This document shows positions 1 through 12,360 of a DNA stretch of 64,000 nt, piece after piece. The first letter of the stretch is position 1. Every line of letters begins with the position of its first letter. The DNA is from Acanthopleura granulata (Eukaryota; Mollusca; Polyplacophora; Chitonida; Chitonidae). Below the pieces are notes generated by a model, which ran no database searches, had not been told where the DNA came from, and saw only the letters and a program-made list of their open reading frames with translations. A program made the position numbers and the translations under genes. Location: the NCBI GenBank assembly GCA_016165875.1, contig JABBOT010000003.1:27422983-27486982 (forward strand), read 5' to 3'.

Positions 1-940
1 TAAGTTTTATCACAAGCGCATTTTTTCTTCATAACGTGATCTCAAGTGGTCAGATATACATGTACATACGTTATCATCATTTATAGAGGTTTTTTCCTTC
101 CGTCTGATAAAGGACTGTTACAGCGCTTTCCGTTTTTACGATAAAACGTAATTGCCCTTTTCGGCTTGTCCAACACACAGGCCAGTGCAGATTTCCATCT
201 ATTTGACAGGTCAGACGACTTTTCCCTCTGTGTGATCAGAGTCCAGTTCACTTTTCTATCTGTCTGATCACAGGCCAGTTGACTGTTCGCCCTATCTAAT
301 CACACGCGAAATGACTTTTCCCTTTGTCTGATCACAGGCCTTTTGACTGTTCGCCTGGTCGGATCACAGGCCAGTTGAGTTTTCCGTTTGTGTGGTCACA
401 GGTCAGTTCACTTTTCCCTCTGTCTAAGTAGAGGCCAGTTGAGTTTTTTAATTTTTCGTACGTCTTATCATAGGTTAAAGCTCTTTTCCGGTTGCTTATT
501 TACAATGCTGATGCATTTTCATTTTGTGAAATCAGAGACGACTGTAACGTTTGACTCGCCTCACTACCTGGCACTCTATTTCGTTCCCTCTGTCTGATCA
601 AAGGCCAGTTCACTTGTCCGTCTGTCTGATCAAAGGCCTGTTCACTTTTCCCTTCGTTTGATCACAGGCCAGTTGAATCTTCCCTCTGTCTGATAACAGG
701 TCACTTGACTTTTCCCTATGTCTAATCACAGGTCAGTTGAGTTTTCCGTATTTCTGATCACAGTCCAGCTGACATTTCTCTTTGTCTGATCACAGGCCGA
801 TTTGATTTTTCGTACGTTTTATCACAGGTTAAAGTTCTTTTCCGATTGCCTATTTATAATGCTGATTCATTTTCCTTTAGTCAAATCAGAGACGAATGTA
901 ACGTTTGCCTCGCCTCACAAGCTGGCCCACTACTTCTTTC
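1..940. repeat. 32-bp-period minisatellite with higher-order duplication
   Basis: A degenerate repeat centred on TGATCACAGGCCAGTTGA followed by a CTTTTCCCTCTG-like half recurs exactly every 32 bases: the GATCA-like core falls at 234, 266, 298, 330, 362, 394 and 426, and again at 596, 628, 660, 692, 724, 756 and 788. Each block of seven is followed by a different, longer segment (about 440-578 and 800-930) containing CGTACGT, a GGTTAAAG motif and TCAGAGACGA. The two longer segments resemble each other at a shift of about 354 bases, so the array has a higher-order unit of about 355-362 bases. Short open frames here are by-products of the repeat. The left edge may continue outside the window. 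Confidence 0.9.
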
Positions 941-3005
941 CCTGGCGCGAGTCTTGTACAATGTAGGTACGGACACTTCCCTATCTTATTCCTATGCACC
1001 GCACGTATATATGCTATACTGTCCATCAACTTACGACTAACACGTAATCTTGGTCAAGGAACCGTTATGATAAATAGGCTCCTGTTCCGTTATCTGTTGC
1101 GCCTACACATTACCCGCTACAGGTAGAAGGGGGTGGATACATGCTGCATGTACACCCGCACTAAGGGTTTTTCAGCATTCGATCTCCTCGTCACAAAGGC
1201 CATAACCTTAAAGTCGAGGTCAGTCTCCAGGACCTGCGGGCCCCAGACACCCACTGAATGTAATGCAGTCCAGCTGGCCTTTGTTTTTCTACCCACGTCA
1301 GTTTTCTACCAGGGCGGAAGTCAGGATTGCCGTCTTCTCCTCTTTATACATTCAGCAAAGGACATTCAGGTCACGAGTAAGGAAGTCCTCTACGGGACAG
1401 AGAAAATAAAACCGGCAAATGCTCCCTGATAAGCTACCGAACGCAGTTTGTTTCTAAATGACCTCGCACCTGATTTTTTGGCAGGTAAACCTAGCAGAAC
1501 CCTGTCAATAGGTTAACCTGGACCTCTTTACTCGCACCCAGTTCTCCTTGTGCCGAAAGCTCTTCCCTACAGCCTTTAGACCTTGTCAGGAATGTGAAAT
1601 AAAGAGGTCTATGAGAGGAGAGCTGGATTGTGCACGATCCCATCCATTCTTCCGTAACTATTTGCTTTCCATTTGCTCCGTTGTTAAAATTCTTCCATGC
1701 CCGCCTGAAGCAGTTTGTACTCAAACGTTTTCCTCGCCCGAATTGAAAGAATTCCATGTCAAAGTGTGCAACTGGTGCCACTCCTCTCCCACCAGGCACT
1801 TTTAAAAACCGTATTGTATTTTATTTTTGTTTGTTTATTTGTTTCATCGGCAGTACTTTAATATTAATAAGATTATCTCATTTATATGACAGTGAGAAAC
1901 CGAGTAGAAACTACTGCATATCGCAATGTATACCTGACACAAGGCAGCAACCGCATGACCTTGACGTTAGCGTAACACGTAACCCGCAGCTTATTGGTCA
2001 AGAACGTGTTGTCTGGACATATTTCAGTTAATTTCAACATTGTGCACTGGGTGCGTCTTTAAAATTATCACAAGAGAACATTAAACGATGTAAATATCAT
2101 CAGTGGAATCCAAATATTTAATTGCACTTTATTTCTAGTCTGAAAATAAATTCTAAAAATAAAATTAACGTAAGGAAATTCTGGACACAGTTTTGAAAGG
2201 CTTTTTCACTGTCGCTTATTTATATAAGTTTTCTTCGACTTAAAGATCTTCACATGCTTTCACCGAATTCCGGTCTCGATGACCCTCGGGGTAAACTGTG
2301 CCATGTCCGTACATAACCTGCACCCTACTAGTAAAGTATTCTTAGTATGTCACGACTCCGTCCCTTCACACAGACCCGTCAGCCCAAAGCTTATTAGCAC
2401 ATACACACACCACATCAGCCCCTTTCATTTTACCCAATAAGAAGAAATGAAGTGTAATGCCGAGACAAACAGTAATTAACTCCGAACTCCGAGCAGTCCT
2501 ATGGCCCCTGTGTGCAACGAACAACCTCTGCCTCAAGTGCGCAATGCACGTCGCTAACATATGCCGAATTCAAGGTCATTCAAGCGGCAGCATAGTTTTA
2601 AGAGAAAGCTACAACTTATCGATTATATTCGGTGCCCCGCATTTCTGAACAGCAGTTCTTGTCGATAGTTGATCGATATTCCATACGTTTCGTTGTAGAT
2701 TTATATAAGAATAGCGTGCTACACTGCATAACATTCTGTTGTACTGGTCCCCTTATTTATGTGTGGTGCTAGATCGACGACTGGAAACTCCAGGCTTCGA
2801 ACGGGCTGGTTTTTGTGGCTGTTTGATGAGATTTGCCTCCTTTTTAGTAGTATGTATGAACTTTCAACATCATAATCCTATCCACATGTAGACAGACTAG
2901 TAAGCCCCAGATATGGAACAAAAGTCAATTGTTTTAGCATGCATGTTACAGACCGAAATTCTCATTAATGGGGAAAAAGCCACGCAATATTTTATGGGAT
3001 ATTAG
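941..3005. other. no gene recognised
   Basis: Short open frames occur on both strands (for example 1133-1429 + and 1491-1799 -), but none has a recognisable domain, coding-like composition or convincing splice sites. No RNA gene or mobile element was recognised. Confidence 0.5.
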
Positions 3006-3013
3006 ACGCTTGG

Positions 3014-3264
3014 TGGGGACCTCGGTGACTCAGTCGGTTAGCGCGCTAACGCAGCGCAATGACCGAAGCCTCCCACCAATGCGGTCGCTGTGAGTTCAAG
3101 CCTAGTTCATGCTGGCTTCCTCTCCGGCTGTACGTGGGAAGGTCTGCCAGCAACCTACGGATGGTTCTGCCCGGTTTCCTCCCACCACCATGCTGGCCAC
3201 CGTCGTGTAAGTAAAATTCTCTTGAGAACGGCGCAAAACACCAATCAAGTAAATAAATAAATAT
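3014..3264 (+). mobile_element. full-length tRNA-derived SINE, family A
   Basis: The 5' part reads like a tRNA promoter: an A-box-like CTCAGTCGGTTAGCGCG near 3027 and a B-box-like TGTGAGTTCAAGCC near 3090. It is followed by the family A body (CTGGCTTCCTCTCCGGC, GGGAAGGTCTGCCAGCAACC, GGTTTCCTCCCACC, GCGCAAAACACCAATCAAG) and a tail of TAAA units. The octamer ACGCTTGG flanks the element on both sides (3006-3013 and 3265-3272), as expected for a target-site duplication from LINE-dependent retroposition. This is the best-preserved copy in the window and serves as the reference for the others. Confidence 0.88.
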
Positions 3265-3272
3265 ACGCTTGG

Positions 3273-3605
3273 CAAATCTGGAACTATTAAATATAAATTC
3301 GTCTCTGTCACGGAGACTCCTTATGTAAAAACAAGATGGTCATATGCCTGTAAAATTTTACGGTCGCCTTCGTCAACAAGTGATCTGCCGGCACAGTTCT
3401 ATTTTAGGAGCCTTCGTGAAGCCCCGTGATTTGTGCGGATCTATAACAGCTTAGCAGGGACTACAGGTGCCGTGTATATGTAAGATTGATCATTGGCAGA
3501 GAAAATCCCGGTAAATCTGCCAGGAATAATGACGGGAAGCTAGTAGTTCCTCATTTCTACGCCCATGAGAACATATCGCATGTACTTTGTGTACATATAT
3601 AAGCT
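3273..3605. other. no gene recognised
   Basis: Unique-looking A/T-rich sequence between a SINE and a tandem array. I see nothing supportable in it. Confidence 0.4.
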
Positions 3606-3920
3606 CATGAAGACATTTCTGTCGAGAGAGGTTTTGAGCAAGCATTGCAACCACTGAATTCAAAAATAAACCATACATATGTAAAGCCGTTTCTAAAATA
3701 CTGAGAAGTTTTTTAAGACATTTCTGTTGAAAGGTTCTGAGCAATATAGCCGTCATCGAATTCCTAAATAAACTATATACATGTAAAGACGTTTCAAAAG
3801 TACTGAGAAATTCTGAAGACATTTCTGATGAAAGGTTTTGAGCAAGCATTACAATCATGGAATTCATAAATAAATCATATGCTATGTGTAAGGACTTTTC
3901 TGAAATACTGAGAAATTAAA
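3606..3920. repeat. three-copy ~103-bp tandem repeat
   Basis: Three head-to-tail copies begin with AGACATTTCTG at 3611, 3716 and 3817. Each continues with AAAGGTT(T/C)TGAGCAA, a GAATTC site, AAATAAA(C/T)CATA, TGTAAAG(A/C)CGTTTC and ACTGAGAA. The unit is 101-105 bases. The 125-residue open frame read on the opposite strand (3490-3867) shows the same repeat at protein level (for example MLAQNLS twice) and is a consequence of the array, not evidence for a gene. Confidence 0.88.
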
Positions 3921-5900
3921 CCTAGAGCCGCTTTGCACAGCAATGATGCCTCAAGGCAAACTGTGTACATTATATGAATGCTTTCGTATTAAATACTTAT
4001 CGGGTTGTAATGGTTACCAGTTTACCTAAAGGTAATACCTCCTTGCTCAAGCATGTATTTTTGTCACGGTTTGGCTATTAGCTTATCCAAGTGGAGTTAA
4101 GTAATTTTCTCACTCTCTTACATGTCAAGTCATCTTGAAGACGCTTTGATGGTTGCTGAGCCGTTCATTACTTGTCATGTACTCTTACACTAATCTGAAA
4201 TAAAGATGTGCCCTGATTACCAATTTTGATATTTTAGCCGTGGTCCAGTCGGGGTTTAACCTGGGCTGCCGGTTTTCGAAGCGCAGTATACCTGTATATT
4301 GTTTTTACCAAGAATTTGTTCATTCATTGCACAGGGACCAGGTGTACTTGTCGCCTAATGTCAAGATGCAGTAAATACGTAACTGTTTAATCAAGGGAAA
4401 CCTCAACTTTCATTTTGTCACTAAGATTTATTTCTCCTGCACGAGGCAATCCAAATTGACAAAGATGTTCACGTGTGATTGAGAGCATGCCCACAAAAGC
4501 GTAACTGGTTGCGGTTAATCACCATCTTGAATGGAAGAGCAACAGATAGGAAATCAGAAGAGCCACTAAAGGCGTTATACCCTTCATTCACTATAATTAT
4601 CTGCATATGGGTGTAACAAAAAGAGCAACAGGGTAAGAACGTGCAGTATAGCAGATGTTTTCGCTATGCATGCTTGCTGTCACTAATCACATGTACCTGT
4701 TCAGGCTCGCGAGAACGAAACAAAGAGAAGGAGGAAGGTACTAAGGCTAATATACTTTTCCAGATGCTCCACGAAACACGTAAATGGTGTTGTTTTTAAA
4801 GAAACCATGTGTGTTATTAACACAGCTTGCATCTGTTGTTTCTATTGCTTCAGATACTTCATTAAAACAGAGCGATGTGACATTTTCAGACAACGTTAAA
4901 CCATATGGACGATTATGTCACCATGCAAAGCAGCGCAGGAAGAGAATGACACTCGGAAGGAAAGATCACGCTATCCTGAATCTTCCTCTTAATTATACAT
5001 ATTTTTTCACATTTTAAAGTGTCCATCCAGAACGACCATTGTTGAAGTATGGCTTTCGCAATGCATTTTTACTTTAGCTACTGGACCGGTCATAGCTGTG
5101 CTAAAGTCCGCAATAAAACGGTCATAATTTTGTTGGTAAAGTGTGAATCGGCTTCATGCGGGGACATCGTCAGTAACTTGTTTCGGAGAAGCAATGTACC
5201 AAGTTTCAAATCTATGTGGTTCATAATAAAAACGAACATTGACCTGCGTGGTTTGCTTACCTTCATAAAACGGTGGACTGCCGATACGCAGGCGCTTAAA
5301 TATTTGCCATATTCATCATAACTCGAATGTATTTCTAGACGTCAGTTTATGTGCCCGTACTTTAACCGTTATAAAAGTACGGTACTCGGGCAATAATTGT
5401 CGAATACAAGCATTGTCATCAAACTCGCAAGCATCACGGACATCCGGAGCCTAGCGATTTAGTTCACTTCGGTGTAAGACTTCTTAACAGCCCAGCGGGC
5501 AACATAAAACCTGCATCCCTCTTTAGAACGGGGGAAGCGTCCATTACAGGAATCAAACTGCTTTGGCAGGCAGGGTTATTAAGTATCTTATTACCATTTC
5601 ATACGTGCGGCGTGTTTACGTAGTTACGTGAACGAAAGTATCCGAGTAGGTGGTAACGGCGGCAAGTAGCCTGGGTCCTGCAGAAACGTTTATGATGGGG
5701 ATCATAAGACGCATGCATAGAATATATCCCTGACAGGATTTCAAAGTAAACGTGCTTCTCAAGATCAGGCGGCTGTAGTAAAAAATGGAAATTGGCTTAG
5801 ATGGAAAACGTGAAAACGGACGAAATAGATACCAAGCTTCATTACAGCAAACAGGATGGATGGCTGAGTAGGCGAGTGTCAAATGTATATGACACTGATA
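3921..5900. other. no gene recognised
   Basis: Two kilobases of A/T-rich sequence with only short open frames (4784-5017 +, 5049-5321 +, 5616-5882 -). None has recognisable homology or splice context. Confidence 0.45.
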
Positions 5901-5911
5901 ACATTGACAAC

Positions 5912-6291
5912 GGAGTGGATCATAGTCCAGCGGTTAAAGGTGCTTGTTTTTCAATCAATAAGATACCCGAGATTTAAGGGTTCAAAACCTGTCTGGGGTA
6001 GGAAATTGCCGAATTTCCCACCTTCAGTGCTTTTGAAACTTCGTGACAAAGAGGTTGACGGCGCTCTATTGGCTGTTTGCACAGTCTAATGTTCGTATTC
6101 TACCAAACTGAAAATATTCTGCACCACATTATACGTCACTCGTGGGCAAGTTTGTCTTTCACTTGCCAAAGGCGTGTGCTTTACTCCGGACGCTCCTAGT
6201 TCCTCCATCCATGTATGAAAGACCGGCATCGTATATAAATGAAAAGTTTTTGAGGGTGGCGTTAAAAAATACTCAGATAAATGAATCAATC
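5912..6291 (+). mobile_element. tRNA-derived SINE, family B
   Basis: The head has an A-box-like TAGTCCAGCGGTTAAAGGTG (about 5924) and a B-box-like AAGGGTTCAAAACCTG (about 5977). The 3' body reads ACTTGCCAAAGGCGTGTG, TTTACTCCGGACGCTCC, a CCTCCATCC core, GACCGGCATCGTATA and GTGGCGTTAAAAAATACTC, ending in A/T-rich ATAAATGAATCAATC. The element differs from family A in its head and first half but shares the closing GGCGTTAA..CAAATAAAT tail. Diverged, with no clear target duplication. Confidence 0.75.
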
Positions 6292-7980
6292 GGGAATCCA
6301 ATCAGTAGCATATGTATGTGTATTTTGAGGTATTTTAGCCTTAGTTACATTTATGTTTATGCCTTAATTTGTCAAAGGTTCCATGTTTCCTTACGTTTCC
6401 ACTAATAGGCCCATAATTATTGATGAGTTTGGTCGGTCCCTTATTGAAACAGGGATCGTACACGTGATTCTTGGGTTGAAACTGTTGACAACCATGCAAG
6501 CACTTATACTAAAATGCTTGGATAGGATTACGAATCCCAATTTTTGGCAATGACTTTTTCTGCTGACACTGCATGCCTTGTCCATAGGGCCTCATCACCT
6601 ACCCCCTTAAAACGATAACCACAGCTGCAGATAGCTGCATCAAAATTACACATCTATACTCCACTATAGATGTACACAGCAGTGTGTGCCACCACTACAT
6701 ATGTTTAGACATGCACAAGTACAAAAGCTTTGTACCTCTCGTGCACTAGTTGTGTTCCTTTCGTACACAAGGGTGCTGAGATTCTAATTCGATACAGCTG
6801 TGTCCATGTACATGTGGCAGGCAGTCATGCTACACAGTACACAGGTGTATGGTTAAAGGGAAAATAATGCATCGAGAAAATCTTCCGTTAAATATGGATG
6901 GTGGATTGCCTATCCGTTGATCTAACAAAGTAACCCTTTCCTGATAACGAATTAATCTCTAATCAGAGACAGATTAATCCGCCAGATCAGCGAAAAGGCA
7001 AACGATTAATAGATTTAACAGCGGGAATATTTCTATGAGAGTACTGAAAACTCTACCTGAAAATACCATTACCTTTTTTCTTTTAGATTCCTGTTGTTTT
7101 GTTGTTGCTTAGGGTCAAAGAAAAATGACCGATCTCAAATATCCCCAGAATAATAACAATACGGAAAGATACATGCATTTTCATATACAATATTCGATGG
7201 TCTTTCTACTTCCACTTCATTTTTACGCGTTCTTTCTCCGCAAATCACCAAATCAACACGCCATTCCCTGCCTGTTAATATACCCTGTCAGTGCAGTTTT
7301 ACTGGCAGTGGAGAAATTAATTGGTATTCTTGGTCTCTCTCGAAAGAGGTATAAAAAAAAGTTCTACCACATCATATATACATCACATGCACGTGCAACG
7401 GTGCCATGACGCCTCTAAACATCACGTTTTCTCGTTAAATCAGACCGGCTGCATGCGATTACAGCGGAAAATTGCCTGTTTAAAACCAAGATGCTTTCAC
7501 GGCTTGAGAACGTTCTCGTTCTAATAGAGCAAGAACAAAAGTTATTGATTAGTTCATTTGGCAGACGAGTTATTTATTTATTGATTTGTCTGTTATTTAA
7601 TGTCACACTCAGGAGATGGATGATTTATTTTAATTGCCATAGGCTTCTTTTCTAAATGCTACAACGTGAGTGTGTGAAATGAGCTTTAGGAAATATGCTT
7701 GCATGCCCTATGTGTATTTAAGTCCCTTGACACACGGAAACCATCTCATTCACAGATAGGGGATTGCTGAAATGTTAATCTTCACAAAAAATGAAGGGAT
7801 AAAACAGCAGTCAAGAAGCACTGTTACAATAAAATGTATAAAAACTGATATGAAGAGTTATATATGCTTTCACATTCCGAACGTTCCATCACAAAAAACA
7901 ATCTCAACCCGTACGTCTTTGCATGTTTATATACGCAAACGTGCGTATAATTGTATATTAACAATGGAGCAGTCGTTTCA
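6292..7980. other. no gene recognised
   Basis: Open frames at 7125-7409 + and others have low coding character. No RNA gene, transposon or tandem array is evident. Confidence 0.45.
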
Positions 7981-7983
7981 ATA

Positions 7984-8202
7984 ATTTATTTATTCATTTA
8001 TTTGATTGGTGTTTTACGCCGTACTCAAGAATATTTCACTTATTCGACGGCGGCCAGCATTACGGTGGGAGGAAACAGGACAGAGCCCGGAGGAAACCCA
8101 CGACCATCCGCATGTTGCTGGCAGACCTTCCCACGTACAGCCGGAGAGGAAGCCAGCATGAGCTGGACTTGAACTCACAGCGACCACATTGGTGGGAGAC
8201 CG
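7984..8202 (-). mobile_element. SINE, family A, 5'-truncated
   Basis: Reverse-strand copy: the + strand begins with the A/T tail (TTATTTATTCATTTATTTG), then GATTGGTGTTTTACGCCGTA, ACGGCGGCCAGCATTACGG, GGAGGAAACAGGACAGAG, GTTGCTGGCAGACCTTCCC and AGCCGGAGAGGAAGCCAGC. It ends in a B-box-like stretch (complement of GAACTCACAGCGACC). The A-box half of the tRNA head is missing. It matches the copy at 3014-3264 through the whole body. Confidence 0.88.
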
Positions 8203-9625
8203 TTTTAATAATAAAGTAGGAAGTTATAAAGCGCATTGTTTACCAGGATTTCACATCATTGCGACACTTTGTACGCAAGTGCCGTTTAAGAAATATCCGC
8301 TCTGCTGTCTGGATGTATCCGTGTAGGCCACTCCATGAGGATGTATAGGCGCTAAGTGCGTTACGTAGCGTTACAAGCGCCTTCGGCATGCGGGACCAAA
8401 TTTAAGGTATATAGTTACACTGCTCCACTGCTCTACCACAGCTCTCTTCACAACTGTTTACAAAGCTGAAGTGGTTCTTCTGTGCATGTGATGAAGAGGC
8501 AATTAATCATTTTTTAATCATCGTTTATAATTCCCCCCAGATGAGTAAGTAGGTCACGAATAAGCCTACAAGCCTGAAATGGTCAGATGGTCAAATGTCA
8601 AGATGACAATTCAATATGTCTAGGCCTATATATATGTAAGGCACTAGAGCATTGGCCTACATTGTACATAGATCTATCCACACACGCTTTGCATGAGTTA
8701 TTCTCGTGTACCTATATCTGAAAGATATTATCTATGTTTAACTCCATTATTGTATGCATACAATAGGGCCCGCAGACGCCATCGTCATCATGTCAGTCTA
8801 ATTATAGACAAAATATCACCTGTAGAATTCCTTGAAAGGATACATTCACTTACATGCATGTCTAATAGAGTATATATTATTTATATATCCTTACCTTTTG
8901 GCTTCTGTGAAAACGGAGAGCATCTTGTAAAAGTCGGGCCGGTTTGTTTTCCCTTCAAACTTGTCCTAAAATTTAAACGTCCTTGTACATGACTCTGGAC
9001 ACTCACATTTTGGTAGACATTGATGGGCTCGCTCTGTATGTAATGGCCTCTTAAGGATCCTGTCTACGCTAACCTGCAGTTTTGCCTAAATAACGTATGG
9101 CCGGTGACGCTCAGCTGCTTGTTTTCTGTTAAATGACTTTTCTGTTAGAGCTAGGTGCTCTATATATAGACCTCTGCCCGCTGCCTGGAGACTCGAAAAG
9201 TTCCCCTGAAGCCGACTATTCAGCATTCCTTATCTAATACATTAAAAACAGTTTATTTGCAAAAACACTACATGGCTCTTGTTTTCACAATGCTTTTTTC
9301 TGACCGAATTTGTCTCCGAACAGTAAACAACTTATATCAATACGTAAGCCGATGTACGAGCCCACAGATATCGACCCTCAAGATTATAAATGACCCTAAG
9401 TAGCTCTGCAAGGCTAGGTGAAGCCATTGGCTACAGAAACTGTGATGTCAGAAAATGCTGATTTTTGTTTTTACACAATTAAACTATGCTTTCATATAAA
9501 CATATACATGTGTAGACATTGCTACTTTTATCTTTAGCCAATGATGTAAGTATATAAATTTACCTGTATACATCTATATATGTAGAAAACTACATATATA
9601 GCGCTTGTTTTCCAAAGGCTCTTGC
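8203..9625. other. no gene recognised
   Basis: Contains a 99-codon open frame (8693-8992 +) with no recognisable domain. Nothing else is supportable. Confidence 0.45.
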
Positions 9626-9627
9626 TT

Positions 9628-9937
9628 TCCACAGGCTCTTATTTTTTCAAACACACGAGGTACGGGTTCCATTCCTGTCTTGGACAGTCAATTTGTACGT
9701 TCTCTTTCGTGACAATTAGCGATTGTCGACGCTCGTGTGAGTTTGGGTAGTCTAACGTTCTTCCGTCAAAATGATTCGCATAATGTATATATGTAGATCG
9801 CACGTGGGAAAGTCTATACATAACTTGCCAAATGTCTGTGGCTTACGACGGACACTCCGGTTTCCTCCACCCTATAAAAAGACCGTCATCATATAAGTGA
9901 AAACATTCTTGCTGTGGCGTCACATAAATATATTGTT
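9628..9937 (+). mobile_element. SINE, family B, diverged
   Basis: A B-box-like TACGGGTTCCATTCCTGTC at about 9660 is followed by the family B body: GTGGGAAAGTCTATACATAACTTGCC, GACACTCCGGTTTCCTCCACC, AAGACCGTCATCATATAAG and TGTGGCGTCACATAAATA. The order and spacing match the copy at 5912-6291, but identity is reduced. Confidence 0.72.
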
Positions 9938-10017
9938 GTTGGTGTGCTAGCCACCTATATAATATCGAGGTTCATTTTTAATCTTCGCATAAATGGCATA
10001 AATGATTTGCATGTCGT

Positions 10018-10018
<1 letters not shown>

Positions 10019-10070
<52 letters not shown>
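10019..10070. repeat. (TA)n microsatellite
   Basis: About 25 uninterrupted TA dinucleotides. They lie immediately upstream of a SINE-like head that begins GGCGCTAAAGC. Confidence 0.97.
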
Positions 10071-10072
<2 letters not shown>

Positions 10073-10272
10073 GCTAAAGCTTTCGTGCGTCATGGGTTCA
10101 ATCTTATTTCAAACAGTGGATCTTTTCTCTGAGCCTTGGTGAAACCTTGATTGTTTCCATGTGTGGTAAGTAGACCACTGCCTTCCACCAATAATGAGGC
10201 TACATTGGCCCTATCAGTGTATTTGATTATTATTGAGTGTATGGCGTTTAACAATCAACAGAATAAATAAAA
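10069..10272 (+). mobile_element. probable SINE with a third head type
   Basis: An A-box-like GGCGCTAAAGCTTTCGTG and a B-box-like CATGGGTTCAATCTT lie near the start. The 3' end reads GAGTGTATGGCGTTTAACAATCAACAGAATAAATA, close to the tail shared by families A and B. The middle is too diverged to place. It might be a decayed member of family B. Confidence 0.5.
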
Positions 10273-10349
10273 ATAGGCTTGCATGCGTAAGATTTACGAA
10301 CGGATAGCAGGCTTATATACATGCACATTGTAGAGTTTCTAGCTGGCCG

Positions 10350-11290
10350 AAGCTACTACACATCTACCTTATGCCCGGAGTTCACACGTTCAAATACAAC
10401 TATCGCTGCTTATACGTGATTTTTTCTCAAGCGGTTTATCGAGTATTGTGTACATATATACAGTATCCTTCGCAGGGTATGGTTTTCCTCCGGACCTCTG
10501 TGTTCAGTTTTCTGTATTGGACTTGGAATCCTGAGCGTTGTCACATAGGAAAATAATGCCTCAGAATGTCCAATCAAGTAATTAGGAGCGTCTCATAATC
10601 GCCGTCGATGGATTGCTTCTTGTCAACAAAGGGACACGAAGAATCAGAGCGTAGCGATTGAGGTGTAAAACCGTGTACTCAGTTATATATATATATTTCG
10701 TACGACGATAATCAGGCCTCTGAGTGGAGGAAACCAGCTAGATACTACAGGGAAGATACAGTAGCCGGCAAGCCTTCTGATTCAAAGCCACATTCAAACC
10801 AGCAGGCGCTTGGTTTGAACACGTATCCTAGTTGATCAAAGTCTGATTGGATACAGGCTAACCCTTGACAGGTTACCAGGGCCACCGTTATATAGGTACA
10901 TGTATAGAGGTTCTACTGCGTATCAAAACAAAGTGAGAGAGCGCGTGCAGAAGCGAAGGCGTGGATAAAACCAGCAGTTTTTATTTCTAGGCCCGATTTC
11001 TTTCTTTTTTTTCAAAAATTGCCCACAATAAAAGCTCACGGAGAAAGCTCACATTTTCACAGAAATATTATTACAATGAAATACGTTACAAAATATACCA
11101 TACCGGTATATGCTGGTCCATTTCTCATATATTAGGGACAGAAGTACAGTTTCCACAGTCACTGAAACCAGAACACCACCGTCTTATATTCGTATTCTTT
11201 GGTATATCTGTTATACGGCACTATATTAATGGAATTAGCATAATTAACCTACAGGAATGTACATCACCGTCACTATGCTTCACTATCTCT
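10350..11290. other. no gene recognised; possible decayed SINE at the left
   Basis: Between about 10350 and 10590 there is a B-box-like ACACGTTCAAATACA, a GGTTTTCCTCCGGACC stretch and a CCAATCAAGTAATTAG end, suggesting a heavily decayed SINE. The rest is unassigned. Confidence 0.35.
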
Positions 11291-11295
11291 TTCTT

Positions 11296-11462
11296 TCTGT
11301 TTAATCGACTGATTGACTTATTGATTCGTGGATTGCTTTGATTAAGAAGCTAATTGGTTGATTGTTTGCTTAGTTGCTTGTCCGGATTGGTTGATTGCTG
11401 GCTGGTTTGGTTGGTTGGTTGGTTGCTTGATTGATGGATTGATTGGTTTATTGAGCGTTGGG
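11296..11462. repeat. degenerate GATT/GGTT tetranucleotide tract
   Basis: Interrupted runs of GATTGATT, GGTTGGTT and related four-base units over about 165 bases. Typical of a decayed microsatellite. Confidence 0.8.
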
Positions 11463-12360
11463 CGGCACGGCTGAATCATTTCACTTATAGGACGTTAACT
11501 ACTGAGCTGACGTTTAGCATTCATGTAGAAGCGATGATGCATTCCAATCAGCGAAACACTGACTGGTATACAAACTAGGCTTAATATACTCGACTAAAAA
11601 AGAAGATGCGCCCACGCCTTTAAGCTTACTTGTAAGTACTCACGAACATAGGCTAGATATGCTACAAGCACGATGACGAGATTGCAAGGCTTGCCAGCTC
11701 ATTAGAAAGTCGTATATCTACGCAGAGCTTAATATACATGTATCGGTAGGGGCCTACATGCATTGAGAACATTCATTTTCGTATAGTGGGCAAAAACTGC
11801 ACGAGGAAAATTACATATGTATTAAATTTATGTCCGTCACTTTCATCATATGAATGATGTAAAATTCATGTCGACACGTGCTCTCGCAGTGCGGGATTTG
11901 TGTCGCGGCCCGGCCACAGCACGTAGGCCGGGAGAACTCCGACACGTGTTAAGTAGTGACGCGCGTAACGTGCATAGGGTTGTCGCTTTACATAGGCATA
12001 GCCCATATACGGCCCACATGTCCTTCCAACTAACGCTATGGTGATTTGGCTTAATGTATTATTTATGCCCAATCACTTACCCAAGTCCCAATAATTCATG
12101 CGAAGCACACCTATCGCAGCCAGTATCTTGTAGCATCTTGTAATATGCGTGAGATGTACAGACTAAGGCTTAGGCCTACATGTACAGGCCTACGGGCTCT
12201 CTTGTACGTAACGATAGCTCTACACAACTATAATATATAATACATGTATACGCATACTCCCAACTTCAGGCAACACTAGGCCTAATACTAAGGCCTAATA
12301 TACGCCTGGATTATAAAAGAAATATTTACATTCTAGATTGCTCTATTTAGGCTCTATATA
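11463..12360. other. no gene recognised; TAGGCCTA-rich right end
   Basis: Short open frames on both strands at 11850-12072 are mutual shadows without homology. The right part, next to MTCH2, is unusual for repeated AGGCCTA motifs (12171, 12186, 12277, 12291, 12443). Confidence 0.4.

Noticed and set aside
198..830. Regular 32-base spacing resembling a CRISPR array
   Set aside because: There are no unique spacers: the whole 32-base unit repeats, and the window is plainly animal nuclear DNA. It is a minisatellite.
3490..3867. 125-codon - strand frame
   Set aside because: It coincides with the three-copy tandem array and simply translates the repeat. No splice sites or homology.
9914..10132. 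72-codon frame with a long tyrosine-isoleucine run
   Set aside because: It translates the (TA)n microsatellite.
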